Notes: generated by a model from the sequence alone, not told the origin. A stretch of DNA of 64,000 nt from Gentiana macrophylla (GCA_026214975.1 CM047806.1:4625822-4689821); one strand, 5' to 3'; positions 43,593 through 57,158 are shown, counted from the first letter of the stretch. Numbers and translations: made by a program.

Positions 43593-44636
43593 CAAGAACC
43601 AGAACCTAAGATCCGTGGCATTTCACCAGGCTCGTTTGATAGTGAATGTCCTTTCGAATGCCATTGTAGGGTTGTTTATAATGTCTAAATAAGGTGAAAG
43701 TTTGGTCCAACACGCCGACGACATGATATGAGGTTTGTGGCAATCGAAACTTGCCGGCCTATTGATGATTAATACGGCGATTTCTTTGTTGAGTCGTCTT
43801 GTCTGCCAACCAAGTTTATGATCGAAAGCATCTTGTAAGTTTTACTTAGCATATCTTTTAAATTTATTATTAAAAAACGCATCATTCTCACTAACAAAAA
43901 AACATACTGAAGCTATTGATGCAAAATTGCAAAAGTGAAACAATGAAATATACAAACTCAAAAACAGAAATTGTACCTAACCGGTGAAAGATAAATCAAA
44001 ATACACATAAAATAAAGGATAGTGGGACCATGGGATTGTCATTGAAAAGGAATAATTATGTTTTAATTTTTATATATGAGGTGTCGTTGTGTTTTATTTA
44101 TATATAGATTTCTATAAGCCAAATACCCACAAGAAGCATCACAATATTAATAATTTAGTAATGATTCTATCAAAAAAAAAAAAAAAGTAATCTATCATGA
44201 TAACCAACTTAGTATTTAATAAATGAGATAATCCAAATACAAATGATTCAATCCACTTCCTCGGAAAAAAAATAATTCAATCCACATGAATGAAAGCACC
44301 ATTTTAATAAATAATACAATGAAAATTTGAATATATTCTACAAACTAGCCAACAAAGTAATCAAACCAATTGATATGTATATCCATCATCTAAAACTTCA
44401 TTCCACAACGTAATTGTCAGAACAACGTTATACATTAAAATTTTACATCATTAATCGTATTAAATATGATTAATAATGTAAATATATTAATATAAACTTT
44501 ATAGTGACGATTTTGTTTAGAAGCTAACGTTGCGTAATTTGATTTCTCTACAGCAACGTCGTGCGCTTATGGTGGCCATCATACCGCTTGTCAAGTGTCC
44601 AAAAACACCACAAATCACCAAGGAATTTGAGTCATA

Positions 44637-46115
44637 AAGAGAAGGAATCTCCTACACCTTTGTGAAAGGAAGACTTTGCAATCATCCTTTGGAACAATGG
44701 TAGGAACATAGGCAATATCATCACAGCCGTCCATTCGATCCTTTTGAAATCAATCAACATGTAAACATAGCCACAAAAGCATCAGATGGTTAATAGCATA
44801 CCTCTGGCCCACACACTGGTGGGCCCCTGCATAAATGCCAGGTAGTTGTTCTTGTAAACCCGGTCTCTCGTCTCTCCTCCATGAACCGGTCCGGGTCAAA
44901 CATTTCCAGTTCAGTGAACCCCTGAAAACATGAATCAAAAACAGAGGAAAAACAATCGTCCCCTTTGGAATCATATAATCCTTTGTTAACCAGAAGTCAA
45001 CTCCGGCAATGTGAGGCACCATAGTTGCCGGAGCTCTGATTCTCACAACCTCCCTCACCACCGCCTCCGTGTACTTCATCTCCCTCAGCTGCATTCCGGT
45101 GATGGGCTCATCTGATTCGGGCTCCAAATTTTCGCCACCTCTGAACGAACCTTTTCAAGAACATGAGGATGTGAATCTAACAAAGTTATAGCCCATAACA
45201 ACGACGATGTTGAAGCATCTTGTGCAGCAAACAAGAAATCAAATAAATGGCTCCAAGTTCTTTGTGATTGTATGTTTTTCAGCATCCTCTGTTTTTGCTC
45301 TTAAGTTTTCTTGCATCAGAAATCAATCAAACAACTTGGATCATTTCCGTTTTGCATTTTCTTCTCGCTTTCTTCAGCACAAACTGCAAGAGTATCAATC
45401 AATCTCGATACAGCTAATCTTGCATTTCTAAAAGCAGAACCCGGGAAATCAAAGGCAGTTTCATCAAGCCAACATTGAAAAAATTGTAATCAATATTGAA
45501 TCTTTTCCGGGCATCTTCCTTCAAATAAGGTCCGGCGAAAACCGTCTGTGAAGTCTCAAATTCATATCCTGCAAAGAATTCGAAGCGAAATCGCCTCAGA
45601 CGGATTCTTCTCTGTTTCTTGTAGCCAAGATTTTAAATGTTTGAGAATTATACGATGCTGAATCGAAGTATAAGTGGACAAAGCTTTCGGCGTAAATTCA
45701 GAACTATACTTCGCCGGAGATCCTTATGTTCTTGTCCAAACATATAAATCAAATTATGTTCTCCAAATAGCTTCTTACCAAAAGGGTGACCAATCAAATG
45801 AAAAGCATCAGGTCGAACATTAGCAAAGATTTTACGAGACAATTCGGTTGAATAGACGTACAGAATGAACTTTCCGACGATATAGTTGCCGGATATTCCA
45901 AGAGGAGAAGATTTAGCTAAAGTGGACTGATGATTCCAAAACTTTGTGGGATCTTTCACCATGGAAATGGCACTACCTATAAAGGCAAAACAAAAATTGG
46001 GCCTGGTAAAAATTGTTTCTTTTTCAGGTAATTGATTTGTTCAAGAAGAAGAAGAAATGCTGGAAGCTATTAACCATGGAGTGTAGTGTGAAATAACTGC
46101 CCATATGGAGATCAT
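44637..46115 (-). pseudogene. CYP710A: CYP710A-type cytochrome P450 (sterol C-22 desaturase), frameshifted
   Basis: CYP710A enzymes sit in the ER membrane and desaturate the sterol side chain (beta-sitosterol to stigmasterol). The gene is intronless here, as in other plants. The start at 46115 gives MISIWAVISHYTPW, an N-terminal anchor, then [20 protein letters not shown] (frame changes near 46045). The frame 45962-45648 is strongly CYP710A-like ([38 protein letters not shown]). The I-helix reads [16 protein letters not shown], the K-helix ExxR is in AVVREVVRIRAPA, and the heme region AGAHQCVGQRYAINHLM carries the Cys ligand. The C-terminus ([20 protein letters not shown]) is present in another frame. 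At least five single-base frameshifts separate complete domains. All motifs survive, so either the gene decayed recently or the consensus has indel errors. Confidence 0.88.
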
Positions 46116-46196
46116 GATTGTGTTGCAACCTGCAAGAGAATGTGGAGCTTATAGATGATAAAAGAGATGGGTTTTGGATGAAATTGAATGAAGAAA

Positions 46197-46208
46197 GCTT
46201 ATATAAGG
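46197..46208 (-). promoter_or_regulatory. Putative TATA box of the CYP710A gene
   Basis: CCTTATATAAGC on the minus strand lies about 85 bp upstream of the ATG at 46115, a normal plant spacing that would leave a short 5' UTR. Confidence 0.55.
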
Positions 46209-46209
46209 A

Positions 46210-49200
46210 ATTGAAAAGGCTGCGGTAATGGGTAACGAGGAAAGTGGATAATGGAGAAAGATGAGAAGAAAGTTATGAAGGAAAGGTTAAAGCATTAAAA
46301 GGTTGAATTTGAATGGGGTTTTAATATTCAAATTTTACTAGAATGTTGGGTTGACTATTGTGTGAATGGATGCTTTGGATTGACTGCTGATGCAGGAAGG
46401 AAGAAAGGTGAATGGAGGTTCAAGGGGTGGGGGAAGAAAAGTTTTATACTACAATTACCACTTCAAAAGTTTCATGTATCAAACCTGAAATTGGGAAGAC
46501 TCATTTGAAGTGGTGTTCGTTTCAGTTGAGGTATTGAAGTAGTGGTGTTATTTAAGTTTTAGTTTATTTGAAATATGATGATTAAATCTGAATTAGCTTT
46601 GAGTATGAATTTGGTTCTGTCTGGTAGTCATAAATCTGAATTCGGTAAAAACTACATCAGGTTATTTTAGTCAAATTTCTAATGTGTCATTGTAAGCGGC
46701 TAAGAGTCGTGATTCTATGGCTATAAATACGCATATATATGTTGTAACATAGTTCAAATATTGCAAGTCTATAAACATTGTGATAATATAATCTTTAGTT
46801 TACATCCAGTGATTTAGTCGACGTATTCTGACAACCGTGTTAAATTATGTATTTCTTTTCTTTGTGTGTTTGATTTGGTAGTATGAATTTTTGTTCTTTC
46901 TCAAATCTGATAAATTCTCTCCACGATCCGTTACAGCAGTGTATATCTTAAAAGGCGATAGAAATTTATGATTATAATGTAATGTATGGCAAAAAAAATT
47001 CACAGGATTAGTAAATTATAACTCTTATGTTGTAAGAATGCAGTGTGATCCCTTAATGTGACCACTTGTTGTATCAATTCCTTTAGTGTGATACCCACGT
47101 TAAAGACAAGTAGGTATGTGTCAGGTAATTCTAACTGTCAGCTTTATTCTGGTAGTAAAGGCAGCGTGTCGATGATCGCAGGCCATGTGATTTGAATTTG
47201 AATTGAAGCGTGTAGTTGATCATCGCGTGTTTTTCTTTCATCAAATGGGCCAGTTGTAGAAGAACTTCGGATGTGTTTACCTTTAGAATGCAATGTAAAG
47301 TGGTTAAACTCTAACCAGCTAAGATCTTCATTCTCATGTATCATGGGATAAATGAATATGTTAATCAGAACAACCCGATGGCTCTGTTTTCTGTCTGTGC
47401 GACCCACTCTCTATGTCGGGGTATGAGTGGATATATTAATCGCATGGCGCAGTGAGCAGAGTCGTAGGTTTCTTTATTATCTGCATATAGCTCAATTTCA
47501 TTCTGTTCATTAGATCGTCTTCAATTGACCTTTAAAATACAATGTATATGTGGATATAGTATCCAGAAACTTTCTTAGTATGAGTTGTCAAAGGGTGAAA
47601 ACCGAAAAGTACAGAGGAAAAATAAAGGATTTATTGTTTGTGTGGGGGAATCTGACGTGATCGCTTAGGACAACAGAAATACAGAAGACTTTCGCTTGCA
47701 TCCCCTTTTTTGAATTGAATTATATGAGCACTTGGGCCAGCCAATTGTATTTCAAACATTTGATAACTTATGATTTAGCTGTTTTAGGTGTTATTAAGTA
47801 ATTATTATTATATTATGACTCAAATAATGTAATTAGATTAAAGTTTTAGGACTTACAGATATTATCAGAGCTGATTTAGAGATGAAATTTGTGAGGTGGT
47901 GGAGCCACATCTAAAATCCTTTTATAGAGTCAAAACATCGGTTTCCTAAAACAGGAAAAATGTAAATATACCACTTTGAAAATGTGAGATAGATATTATT
48001 AATGTATAAAGTTGAGATATGATGGATTTTTTTTGTTTGTTTGTTAAAGCTTCAGTATTGGGGTCCAACTGCGTGGATTTATCTCAGAGTTGATCAGAGA
48101 TTAGTATGCATGTATAGTCGACTGACTATTGGCCGAGGCGAAAAAGATCGCGCCAATACATTTGATGGTCAAATCTGATAAAAGCGCTAAAGCGGCGTCG
48201 TTTTTGCTTGTATTCTACAGCGTAAAGCAGCGTCGTTTTTTGTGTGTTTTATTCTGCATTTTAAGCGTCAGTGTATATTGTCGGAATCAAAGTCCGCCGG
48301 AGATAAGATACATGCAAAACTCTTTTCCAACTTGCCTTGTGAATAAACATGATGAAGCTTGATAAATTATTTTAGGCCAAACGAAAACAATGAGTGTATT
48401 TGGTTGTTGGATTAATTTATGAGCATACCCTTAAGATAAAAAATAAAAAGTCGAGCCCAAACCTAAAGATTTCCCTTTGTCCATGAGTGGAGTTTTCATG
48501 GATGATGTAAATCGATATCGCGTTTCATTCGTTTAGTTTGCAAGGCGTTGTTTGTATTTTATTTTCTTGAGAAAAGTTAATTTAAGCGATCTAGCTCAGT
48601 ATTTTAGCTTGAAAGTCAGAAAGTATTCTGTTTCTCTAATTGCATATTTTACCCATTGGGTATGGCTGGGCCAACCTACGGTGTGAAAAAAAAAAAACAT
48701 TTTATTTTGATAAAAGACATTTTTAAAAGAAAGAAATGTTTCTTAAAAAAATAAATTTTTTGGAATGATTAAGCCAAATGCTGTTTGAAGCTTAATTGGT
48801 TATTCCTGCATTCTTTTTTCCTCAATAATTCGATATCGTCACTGCTTACAATTTTCCTTTTTATTATATGTTGTTCATTTTAGTTTCAACAATGTGCAGA
48901 GTCTCCTTTACTGTAACCTTAATACTTGTATCATTCAACATGCCGAATTCCAGCATATTAAAACTCAGAACATTTTTTTACCGAACTGCTAGCTCAAGTT
49001 TGAGCTTGAAGTGCTAAAAATTTTCAAGCTGTCGTGCAGAACTCAAGCATAATCAAACCGATCTCAAACATTTTTCCCGCTCAAGCGAACACCAGCCAAG
49101 TTCATGCATTCTTGTTTTAAAGGATTGCTCGACTCGTAAGTGATTGCCCCTAAAATTCCTAAAATTTTCCATTATCTGCATTGCACCTTAGCATTATCTC

Positions 49201-50059
49201 AATGATTATGCAGACTAATTACCAGTAAACACAAAGGTTAAACCTAAGAAATCATCAAGCAATAAAAACATGTTTCTTAACCAGCCTCCAGATTGAAAAC
49301 ATGGTGAAATTTCTTCTACAAAGGTGGTCATTAGTATAAGATAATCAAAAGAACATCATACAACACCACCACACATGAATCTTCGTCTAACAAGTTACAA
49401 GCACATAGAGTTACAAAACAAAGATATGGTTATTATAATTATTATTATCTCAAATGCAGAAATCAGGATAAACAGATTGCACAAAACATGTGAAGGAAAT
49501 CCAGACAGAGACAGACACACACAACTAGCTTGTCGGTGCCAGGAACCAGAGCTCGACCGCCCAATTGCAAATCCTCTAGTGCCATCTGGCATTCTAGGTC
49601 CAGGAGGAGGCTTTGAAACTTCCACATTATGAGCAGGGCTGCTCCATGACCTGTAGGCAGCATTTTAGTGCAATTTGAGTAAAAGGTTAATCCAAAGATA
49701 TGGATATATACATTTTTTTGTCCCTTTTGTTTCATGATTTTCCACTTCTATCCTCGATGTTTCATTTAACAAGAAGCACCTTTACCTCCTAATTTGTGAG
49801 ATTGTTTACATTTTCAATCCCTAATTTGCTCGTGTCAAACAACCAACATTGAAGGTAGGACATGCTCCAACCAAATAAAAAACATGACCGCATAGCGAAA
49901 ATGGACTGCAAAAGGTAAAGAAATGCATAAATGAGGGGGGTAAAAGTGTTAAGATGAAAACATTGGGGATATAAGTGAAAAATAGTGAAACAGGAAAGAC
50001 AACAAAAAGTGTCTTTATATCAGTTCTTAGGAGACAAAGAAGAAGAGGGCATTAAGTGT
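46210..50059. other. Intergenic region, no gene supported
   Basis: Only short frames occur. 46650-46800 (ctataaatacgcatatatatg, then tgtaacatag) looks like the promoter part of a decayed LTR, but no partner was found. Around 48190-48240 the phrase aaagc(a)gcgtcgttttt occurs twice. 48970-49090 is plain non-coding sequence. Confidence 0.5.
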
Positions 50060-50305
50060 TCAAATACCATGAGCGTTTGGACAGCTGCCATGTTTCTGTC
50101 GCCTTCCTTGACCATGGCCTTGACCATGAACCTGGCCATGGCCATGGCCTTGGCCTTGACCTTGACCTTGATGATATCGATTCTTATGTTCATTCTTCTC
50201 TTTCTGTACGTGATGATAGTCCCATTCTTTTGTTTCTTCATTTTCTTTTCCTTCTGCATTTGTTCCCCCGCCTTTATCCTCCTCCATACAAATGCTCTCC
50301 TCCAT
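50060..50305 (-). CDS. Hypothetical His/Gln/Gly-rich protein, 81 codons
   Basis: The frame starts MEESICMEEDKGGG, has a charged middle (ENEETKEWDYHHVQKEKNEHK) and ends with a repeat-rich tail of GQ, GH and VHG units before RRQKHGSCPNAHGI and a stop. The tail comes from a 6-bp-period minisatellite (caaggc/catggc) at 50105-50170, which also keeps the overlapping frames on both strands open. I recognise no family. It sits 40 bp from the scaffold gap, so the gene model may be incomplete, and repeat-driven openness is an equally good explanation. Confidence 0.3.
   Translation of the reverse strand: MEESICMEEDKGGGTNAEGKENEETKEWDYHHVQKEKNEHKNRYHQGQGQGQGHGHGQVHGQGHGQGRRQKHGSCPNAHGI
50105..50170. repeat. 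Hexanucleotide-period minisatellite
   Basis: Alternating ccatgg/ccttgg/ccttga words with a 6-bp period (for example ggccatggccatggcc near 50132). Confidence 0.85.
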
Positions 50306-50345
50306 CCTTCAATTGCAAAATGTTTCATCAAGCTAGTATAGACAA

Positions 50346-50445
50346 NNNNNNNNNNNNNNNNNNNNNNNNNNNNNNNNNNNNNNNNNNNNNNNNNNNNNNN
50401 NNNNNNNNNNNNNNNNNNNNNNNNNNNNNNNNNNNNNNNNNNNNN
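50346..50445. other. Assembly gap of 100 N
   Basis: Exactly 100 N, a conventional scaffold-gap placeholder. The true distance and adjacency across it are unknown. Confidence 0.99.
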
Positions 50446-52217
50446 TCGTGAAATTAATGAATGATCATTATAATATTATAGTGTAATAAATTACACATTA
50501 CGTAAATATATTAGAAAACATAGTGCCTACCTACAAACAATGAATTGTGGTCTTTTGTGTGGACACATAGGCAGACCTCACTCAATCATACAGCTTGAAG
50601 CAAGAAGAATAACTTAGCTCCAGCCAAAAATACACATATCTATCTAGTTTCTTTTTTCCTCCTTTTTCTTTTAAATCAAGCTAGTTTCTTTTTAAGGAGT
50701 CTACTTGGGGTAGGCTGTTAATTTGCTTAAGTAATTATAACTTCCTGAAAGTAGTTTGTTTGGTTGCATGAAACACATGAATTTTGATGATAACTTTTAA
50801 GCAAATTGAATTATTAGTGATCTTTCCTGTCGAGATGTGGAGACCGAGTGGTTTAATATGAAGCTAGCGGTTGCGTTTGTGTGTTTAAGCGCTATTTAAT
50901 TTGTGCGTGTAGTTACCGTGCGTTTCATTAATTAGTCAACTGATCAACAAGTATGTTCTTATTGTAGTGTTTCCTGAGTATTATAGGAGCCTATTATGCG
51001 AAATCAAAACTACTCTACTGAAAATGGACACCAATTATTTGGACAATTCTTATAGGAGTGTCCTCCAATAAAGTGTCTTGAATAAAAGATATGTTACTTT
51101 GAACATTAAAGATGTGTGAGACCTGCGCATCTGCGACAGATGCAGACCTCAAGCGCATGTAGTGAGTGCACTAACAAATTTTAATTAGTATAACATTTAC
51201 TATTTTCTTCAATTGGTGGGATAAATTAATACAAACCCTATTAGATTATATGTGTGGCATCTACCTCTAGATAACATGATTTTGGTATGCTTGTGGTGAT
51301 TTACATTGTTTATCGCTTGCTTATTTGTAGCGTGGCGTGACGTAGTATGACTTGTTTGATTTAATCTGGATGGATTTACTCATTTGGCGAACAACTCCAC
51401 CGTAAAATTTCTCGAATTATCGGGCATCCATTCAACTATTATGCAAAATGGTGAAGAATATGGCCGAAGAACCGTTTAGACCATAAAATCTACGCCAAAG
51501 ATACTGAGTTAGGTGGTCAAACATAGTATAGGATTCTGAGTATAAGGTCAGCCTTCTACGTGAATGTTGAGGTGAGTATCAAAATCGGCTAGCTCGTTTG
51601 GTGCGAACAAACATAAAGGAAAGTGAAGAAAATTAACAATTAAATCTAAAGTATAACAAATCTAAAATAATAACCAACAAGATGAAAAACACTAGTAAGA
51701 TATCTGCTTCAAGTATAGTTTTTCTTGATATGATTAGCTTAGGATGATTAATCTACCAATTGTGCTTATTTATTATTATTATTTTTTGGAGGGGGTAATT
51801 GTGCTTTCTTAAGGTTAATAATAGTGCAATTCCCATTTATAACCTAGTGTTAGCTCGATAAACCTTCACAATGAAGTATTAAAAATACGAATCCGTAACC
51901 CGAAGACAAAACATACTCTAAAAGCTACTAATAATCCGATAATCATGTGTTTCGAGATCAAAATTAATGCAAGTATCCTATCCATTTTAAACTTTATAAT
52001 AATAATAAAGTTATAAATATTTCATTATATATATGTAGAATAAACCTACATCAAGCATACAACAAAAAGATATTTATTTAATGCAAAAGTAGAAATAAAG
52101 GAAATATATGGACTTGCATATATGATATATATGTATGTATATTTTGTTGTCTTTCTAGCCTCTAGCTAGTCTAACTGCAATTTTAGTCCCATGGTCCCAT
52201 TTTTCTTATAGTACTAT

Positions 52218-52279
52218 GTTTTTGTCGTTTTTTTTGTTTTTGTTTTTGTTTTTGTGTTTTGTTTTGTTTGTTTTGTTTA
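52218..52279. repeat. (TTTTTG)n-like simple repeat
   Basis: Imperfect runs of T4-T6 separated by single G. Confidence 0.9.
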
Positions 52280-53201
52280 TGTGTATTAGTAAACAAAACT
52301 TACAAATTGAATAGATTGAGCAATATCTCAGTTTTAGCACGTCATTTTATAAATTAAATTCCACGATCATTTCAGTAACAATAATTATCGTTTCTTTTGC
52401 GTCTTAAGTATGATGAATTTGTGGCGTGATTAATACGTCATGTATTGTAAAATAAAGATTAATTGTATCTCAACTTACATTGGCGAGTGTTTTTAAAGTG
52501 GCGATGCGTTCGTAATACGTAAAAGTCTTGAAATATCCGTTTCTTCAGGAAATTGAAATGATATAATCTAGCATTAGCGCATTATGAAGTGTTGCGTTCT
52601 GCTCGTTATGACGTAACGTATGTGTCATAGCGAAGGACGACACAAAAGCAGGTGATATATATAGGATGGTTAAGCCAACTCAATGGTAAAAAACAAAAAT
52701 CAAACTAAAGAATTATACATAAACCCGATACAAAATCATTCTTATCACGTACATTCGATCATCTTAGCGGAGTTTATTAGGCACAACGAAAAAATAAAAT
52801 TATACTGCAAAATCATCGATATGATTGCATCACATCCAAGAAAGTTGACAACAACTTGGTTAAGTTTGTCCAAAAAAGAAAAAATTATAGGTAATAATAA
52901 ATGAAAGCACTAGCAAGAGAACGTACCAAGTTGATTGATGCTCTTTGTCCATATTGGAGAGATTTTTAGGTGGCACCTGTAAATGTGGTGATAACGTGTA
53001 TCAAGTAATTTAAATTAATAATTGATTTCCCATTGTCATTTTAAAAATGTGTACGTGAGGTAAAATATTTATATATTATATAAACACAGTTAATTTTAAT
53101 ATATGTCTAAGTGTTGATTTATAACAAAGAATCTTAACCAACATATGATACGTAATAAGAATGTTATATTAAAAGACCACGCATACTAAATAGAATGGAG
53201 T

Positions 53202-53203
<2 letters not shown>

Positions 53204-53269
<66 letters not shown>
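53204..53269. repeat. (AT)n microsatellite, ~66 bp
   Basis: An uninterrupted AT dinucleotide run. Confidence 0.97.
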
Positions 53270-55434
53270 AAATATATTTGAAAAAAAAAGCTTCCATTAT
53301 ATAATGGGGATCAATTAATAAAAGAACACAAAAGGGTTCTCACTTTCTGTCAGTACTACCACTACATGGTCAATGGCTAGTAGATATTTTTGAGAAATAT
53401 TATTAGAGTAATGATTGTGTCCTAACGAAGCGAGTAACGTAATATTTTTATATATAATTATGATGTAAGATTTCTTGATCGTGATATAAAGTCGAAGAAA
53501 ATAACCAAATATGAAAGTGTCTTTGATTTGATCAATCGTTATCTCATAACCTTTGTGATAGTAGTAGTATCGGCGTATCTATATCTTTTATATTTTCCGG
53601 TATAAACTAACACATCTAAACTCGATATTTATCCCAGAAGCTTATCATGGGAAGACAATTTTGTCGGGATGTTTGAGCTCAAAGGCGTTCTCTTCGATCA
53701 CTGGAATTTAAAATTTTATTTTCTCAAAACTTAAAATGATCTTGATAAAAATGATTACTTTATAAACTTCAAGAAAACAATTTCTTTGTTAATTAAAACA
53801 TTTCCATTCATGCGGTGCCTATTTGTTTTGCATCTAATATTTCCCACCAATTCTTTAAGAATCATATATATAGAGAAGCGATATGGCGTAGCAGTTGTGT
53901 ATGCCTTATGCCACAACAATATACGTATCAATATCGTTGATTACAATATAAACTCATTTGATCATTAATATTATATCAATCATGATTAATTGTGTAAATT
54001 CAGAAAAGAAAAAGGTGAAAAAATAGGCAAGAAGCCAGGTTTTGAAGCTGTACCATTATGATGAGTAGTTAGAAGCATACCCAGTTAGGCTAAATACGTA
54101 ATTCACATTTAAAAATTATGCAGGAAATAATATCATCTGAACCCCATTATTATTAGATGGGTATGTATTAATAACTTCAGCCAGGAAATTTGGGTGGGGT
54201 GTCAATTTGTTTTTACCTGTGTTAGTATTGAGCCATGCTTGGAAGGCGTGGCATTCCGTTTGTTTTGAGTTGGAGTTTTTATAGGTTTTTAATATCTTAG
54301 TGAATAATAAAATATGATAAAAATGATTGAAATAATAATTAGAAAGTTAAAATGTTTTTAAAATTTAATGTAGATAAAAGAAATGAGTGGTGAGAGAAAT
54401 TGAAATAAGATAGTATAATGAATAAAATAATGTTAAAAAAGTAATAAAATAGATAAAGTGAAATGGTGAGAGATAATTTAATTTTTTTATTTGTAGTTGA
54501 AGAATTGATTGGTGAGAGAATTGTAAGAAATGATTGGTGATTTGATGTATAAAACCAAAAAGAACTCAGTATAAAACAAACAAAGCTACAATGTTTTAGA
54601 TTAAAAGAAAAAAAAATGCGTGTAGATCCCGTGCGATCCTAGCACAATATAATGTGGCACAAATTTTTTCTGCTTGAAAGCGATAAAGCCCCTAAAAAAT
54701 TAAGCAAAAAAAAAAAGAAGACATACAACACAAATTTTATATTTATACATAAACCAAGTTTTATTATTATTATTCATGGTTTGGAAAACAAGAAAAAATA
54801 TATTATAATATTATAATATTGTATATATATATAGAAAGAGCAAACAAACAATGAAACAAAAATAAAAATCAATTGTCCCCTCAAGTCATCCTTATCCCTG
54901 CCTCTAGCCTCTCTCTCTGCTTTCTTCTTTGATTCTTCCTTTTATTCTTAACTTTTAATTTACATGATTAATAATACGTTATCTGCATTTAAAGCCCGAA
55001 TTCTAATCTCAATCTTGAGTTATTAGTTATAATATCAAGCAAACGTCAATCTATCACTGAACAAACAATATGGCTGCAAGTTCTTAAGTAGAGGTAAATA
55101 AGTAATTTTCTTATAGTTACAAGCCCCTAATCTTTTGATAGTCATTAGTTTGATTTTGAAATTTTTCTTATTGTGAGGCTTTGTATCGTATGAATTTGAT
55201 TTTGTTTAAATGTCTTTGGAAAGCTAAGAAAATACTTCTTTTGTATGTATGTTTCGAAATTTATCGATAATTGAATTTTGTATCTCTGGATGTTAAAAAG
55301 CGATATTGAACTAATATTTTATAAGTATGTTTTTGGAAAAAAGCAATTCAAATAAAAATAACAATTAAGTGAATAGTGATTAGTTATGGCTAAAAATCAG
55401 GGCCAGTACTTTAGTTGTGTTAGTATCATTAATC

Positions 55435-55435
<1 letters not shown>

Positions 55436-55490
<55 letters not shown>
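55436..55490. repeat. (TA)n microsatellite, ~55 bp
   Basis: An uninterrupted TA dinucleotide run. It also inflates the open frame 55417-55779 (Tyr-Ile repeat), which is therefore not reported as a gene. Confidence 0.97.
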
Positions 55491-55494
<4 letters not shown>

Positions 55495-57158
55495 TTCACC
55501 TGCATGAAATATATATATCAAGCTTTTATGTATATATATATACTTCACCTTGACGTGTGGCTTAGGATATTTATCCCACAGCTGTGTCATTGTTATTCAA
55601 ACACATATGATACATACCTCGGCCTTCCCCCACCCCCACATCCCATCCTCTCACACATACCCTCCCCCCCAGAGACTGGTATAGCCCCTGCCCAACTTGT
55701 GCACTACATGGCCAAAATTGTCATATATGACCTTAAGAAAGAGTTACTTAAAGTGGGATGTGACCATAAATGTGATTAAAGTATCCTTGGACTTATTTGG
55801 TTAAAGTTAGACTTATTTCATTGAAACTGCTATTTAAATCACTGATTGCTATGCTATAATTATTTCTTGATTTTGACTTGTTCTAAATCATATACCCACA
55901 TAAATAAAGGAAACTTTTTTTTTTTTAAAAAATAAAATGAAGCTTGAAAAAATATCTTAAAAAGTTAATTATTTGTGTGATATCGCATGAAATAATAACA
56001 TTTCTGAAATATGCAGAAAGCGTTTCGTTGCGTATTAAATCACCAGATTTCTTCTGTAATAACTCTGAATTTTCTGAGCGTATTTTTGAATGTTATCTCT
56101 TTTGAAAGCATCATATGAATAAAAATCTTTTAAGCGTATTTTATCAAAGTTTCACTGAATAAAACCATCTATAACATAATTCGAAGTGTATTATATTTTA
56201 TTGACTTTCGATTGGATAGTCATGAATCACGTAGGGTTGGTGAAACAATCGATAAATTCGATAAAAAGATAAATCGACGATAATAATATTTAAAACAAAT
56301 AATAATATTCAAATTATATTATCTCCACGATCTAATATATGGACTATGATGTCATTATATTGATCTTTAAAGTGACTTTTTTAATACAAACTATAATTAC
56401 ATAATGATTCATTTTCAACATTTGCGTTGTTCAAAACAAAACAAAACGAAAAAACCGTAATTTGAAAATTTCTAAGGAAAGAAGTATAAATAAGACTTAC
56501 TATTGGGTGCGGGAGTAAAATATACTATATGAGATGTCGATTTACGATCTGAAACCAGATAGATATGGATAAATTATTTACATTTTATTTATATAAAAAT
56601 TAATACATCCCAAAAAATGAAACATCTATGGGGAATTGAAAAAAATAAATGAAAAAAAAAAAACAAAAATACAAGGCTTATGCATGGTTTCCTTTGGTTT
56701 TGGCGTTTCAATTTCTTGAATGAATCCCTATACAAATATATATTTTACGTTTATGATTTGATGAATTCTGAGTTGTTTATCAATGCCAAGGTATATGAGA
56801 ATGTGATGCTTAGGTATGAAACGACATTAGAAATATTTGAATATCCATTTAGCATAATATGAGGAGAATATAAATATAAGGATTTCAATTTGCATGAGTA
56901 ATGTGTAGGGTATGAGTAAATAAAATTTGTGGCGATTAGAGTATGAATTTGCGATGATTGGTGTAGTTTGGGATAACATCACGGTAGTTGGGTATCGTCC
57001 AAAAGTGAGGGTAGGATAAATAGAGTCGTGAGGTTGGTGGTGATTTTTTATCCTTAAGTCGTGTTTTTATTATTTCATTCAATATGTTTCACTATATATT
57101 TTATGGAATGAAAATAAACAATTTGATATTCTTTTGGCGTATTCTGCTTGATTTGAAT

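Larger units (their letters stand above)
27303..44622. repeat. Segmental duplication, unit 2
   Basis: Counterpart of 1277-23388. It differs by inversion of the kelch block, by insertion of the foldback element (29982-30551) and copia 2 (33811-38604), by lack of most of the KEN gene and of copia 1 and copia 3, and by an extra ~810 bp at 42781-43592. It ends about 15 bp short of the CYP710A stop codon. Confidence 0.85.
50446..57158. other. AT-rich intergenic region with microsatellites
   Basis: 6.7 kb with no supported gene. It contains a TTTTTG-type repeat (52218-52279), a long AT run (53204-53269), a TA run (55436-55490) and tataatattataatatt near 54805. Short frames at 52683-52904, 53786-53968, 55417-55779 and 56680-56862 show no domain and low-complexity composition. 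A pyrimidine-rich stretch at 54896-54960 could belong to a 5' UTR, but no gene follows. Confidence 0.55.

Noticed and set aside
48129..48362. 77-codon frame
   Set aside because: It begins at a TTG rather than ATG, shows no domain, and has no splice or promoter support.
55417..55779. 120-codon frame beginning with a Tyr-Ile repeat
   Set aside because: The frame is opened by the (TA)n microsatellite and has no domain support.
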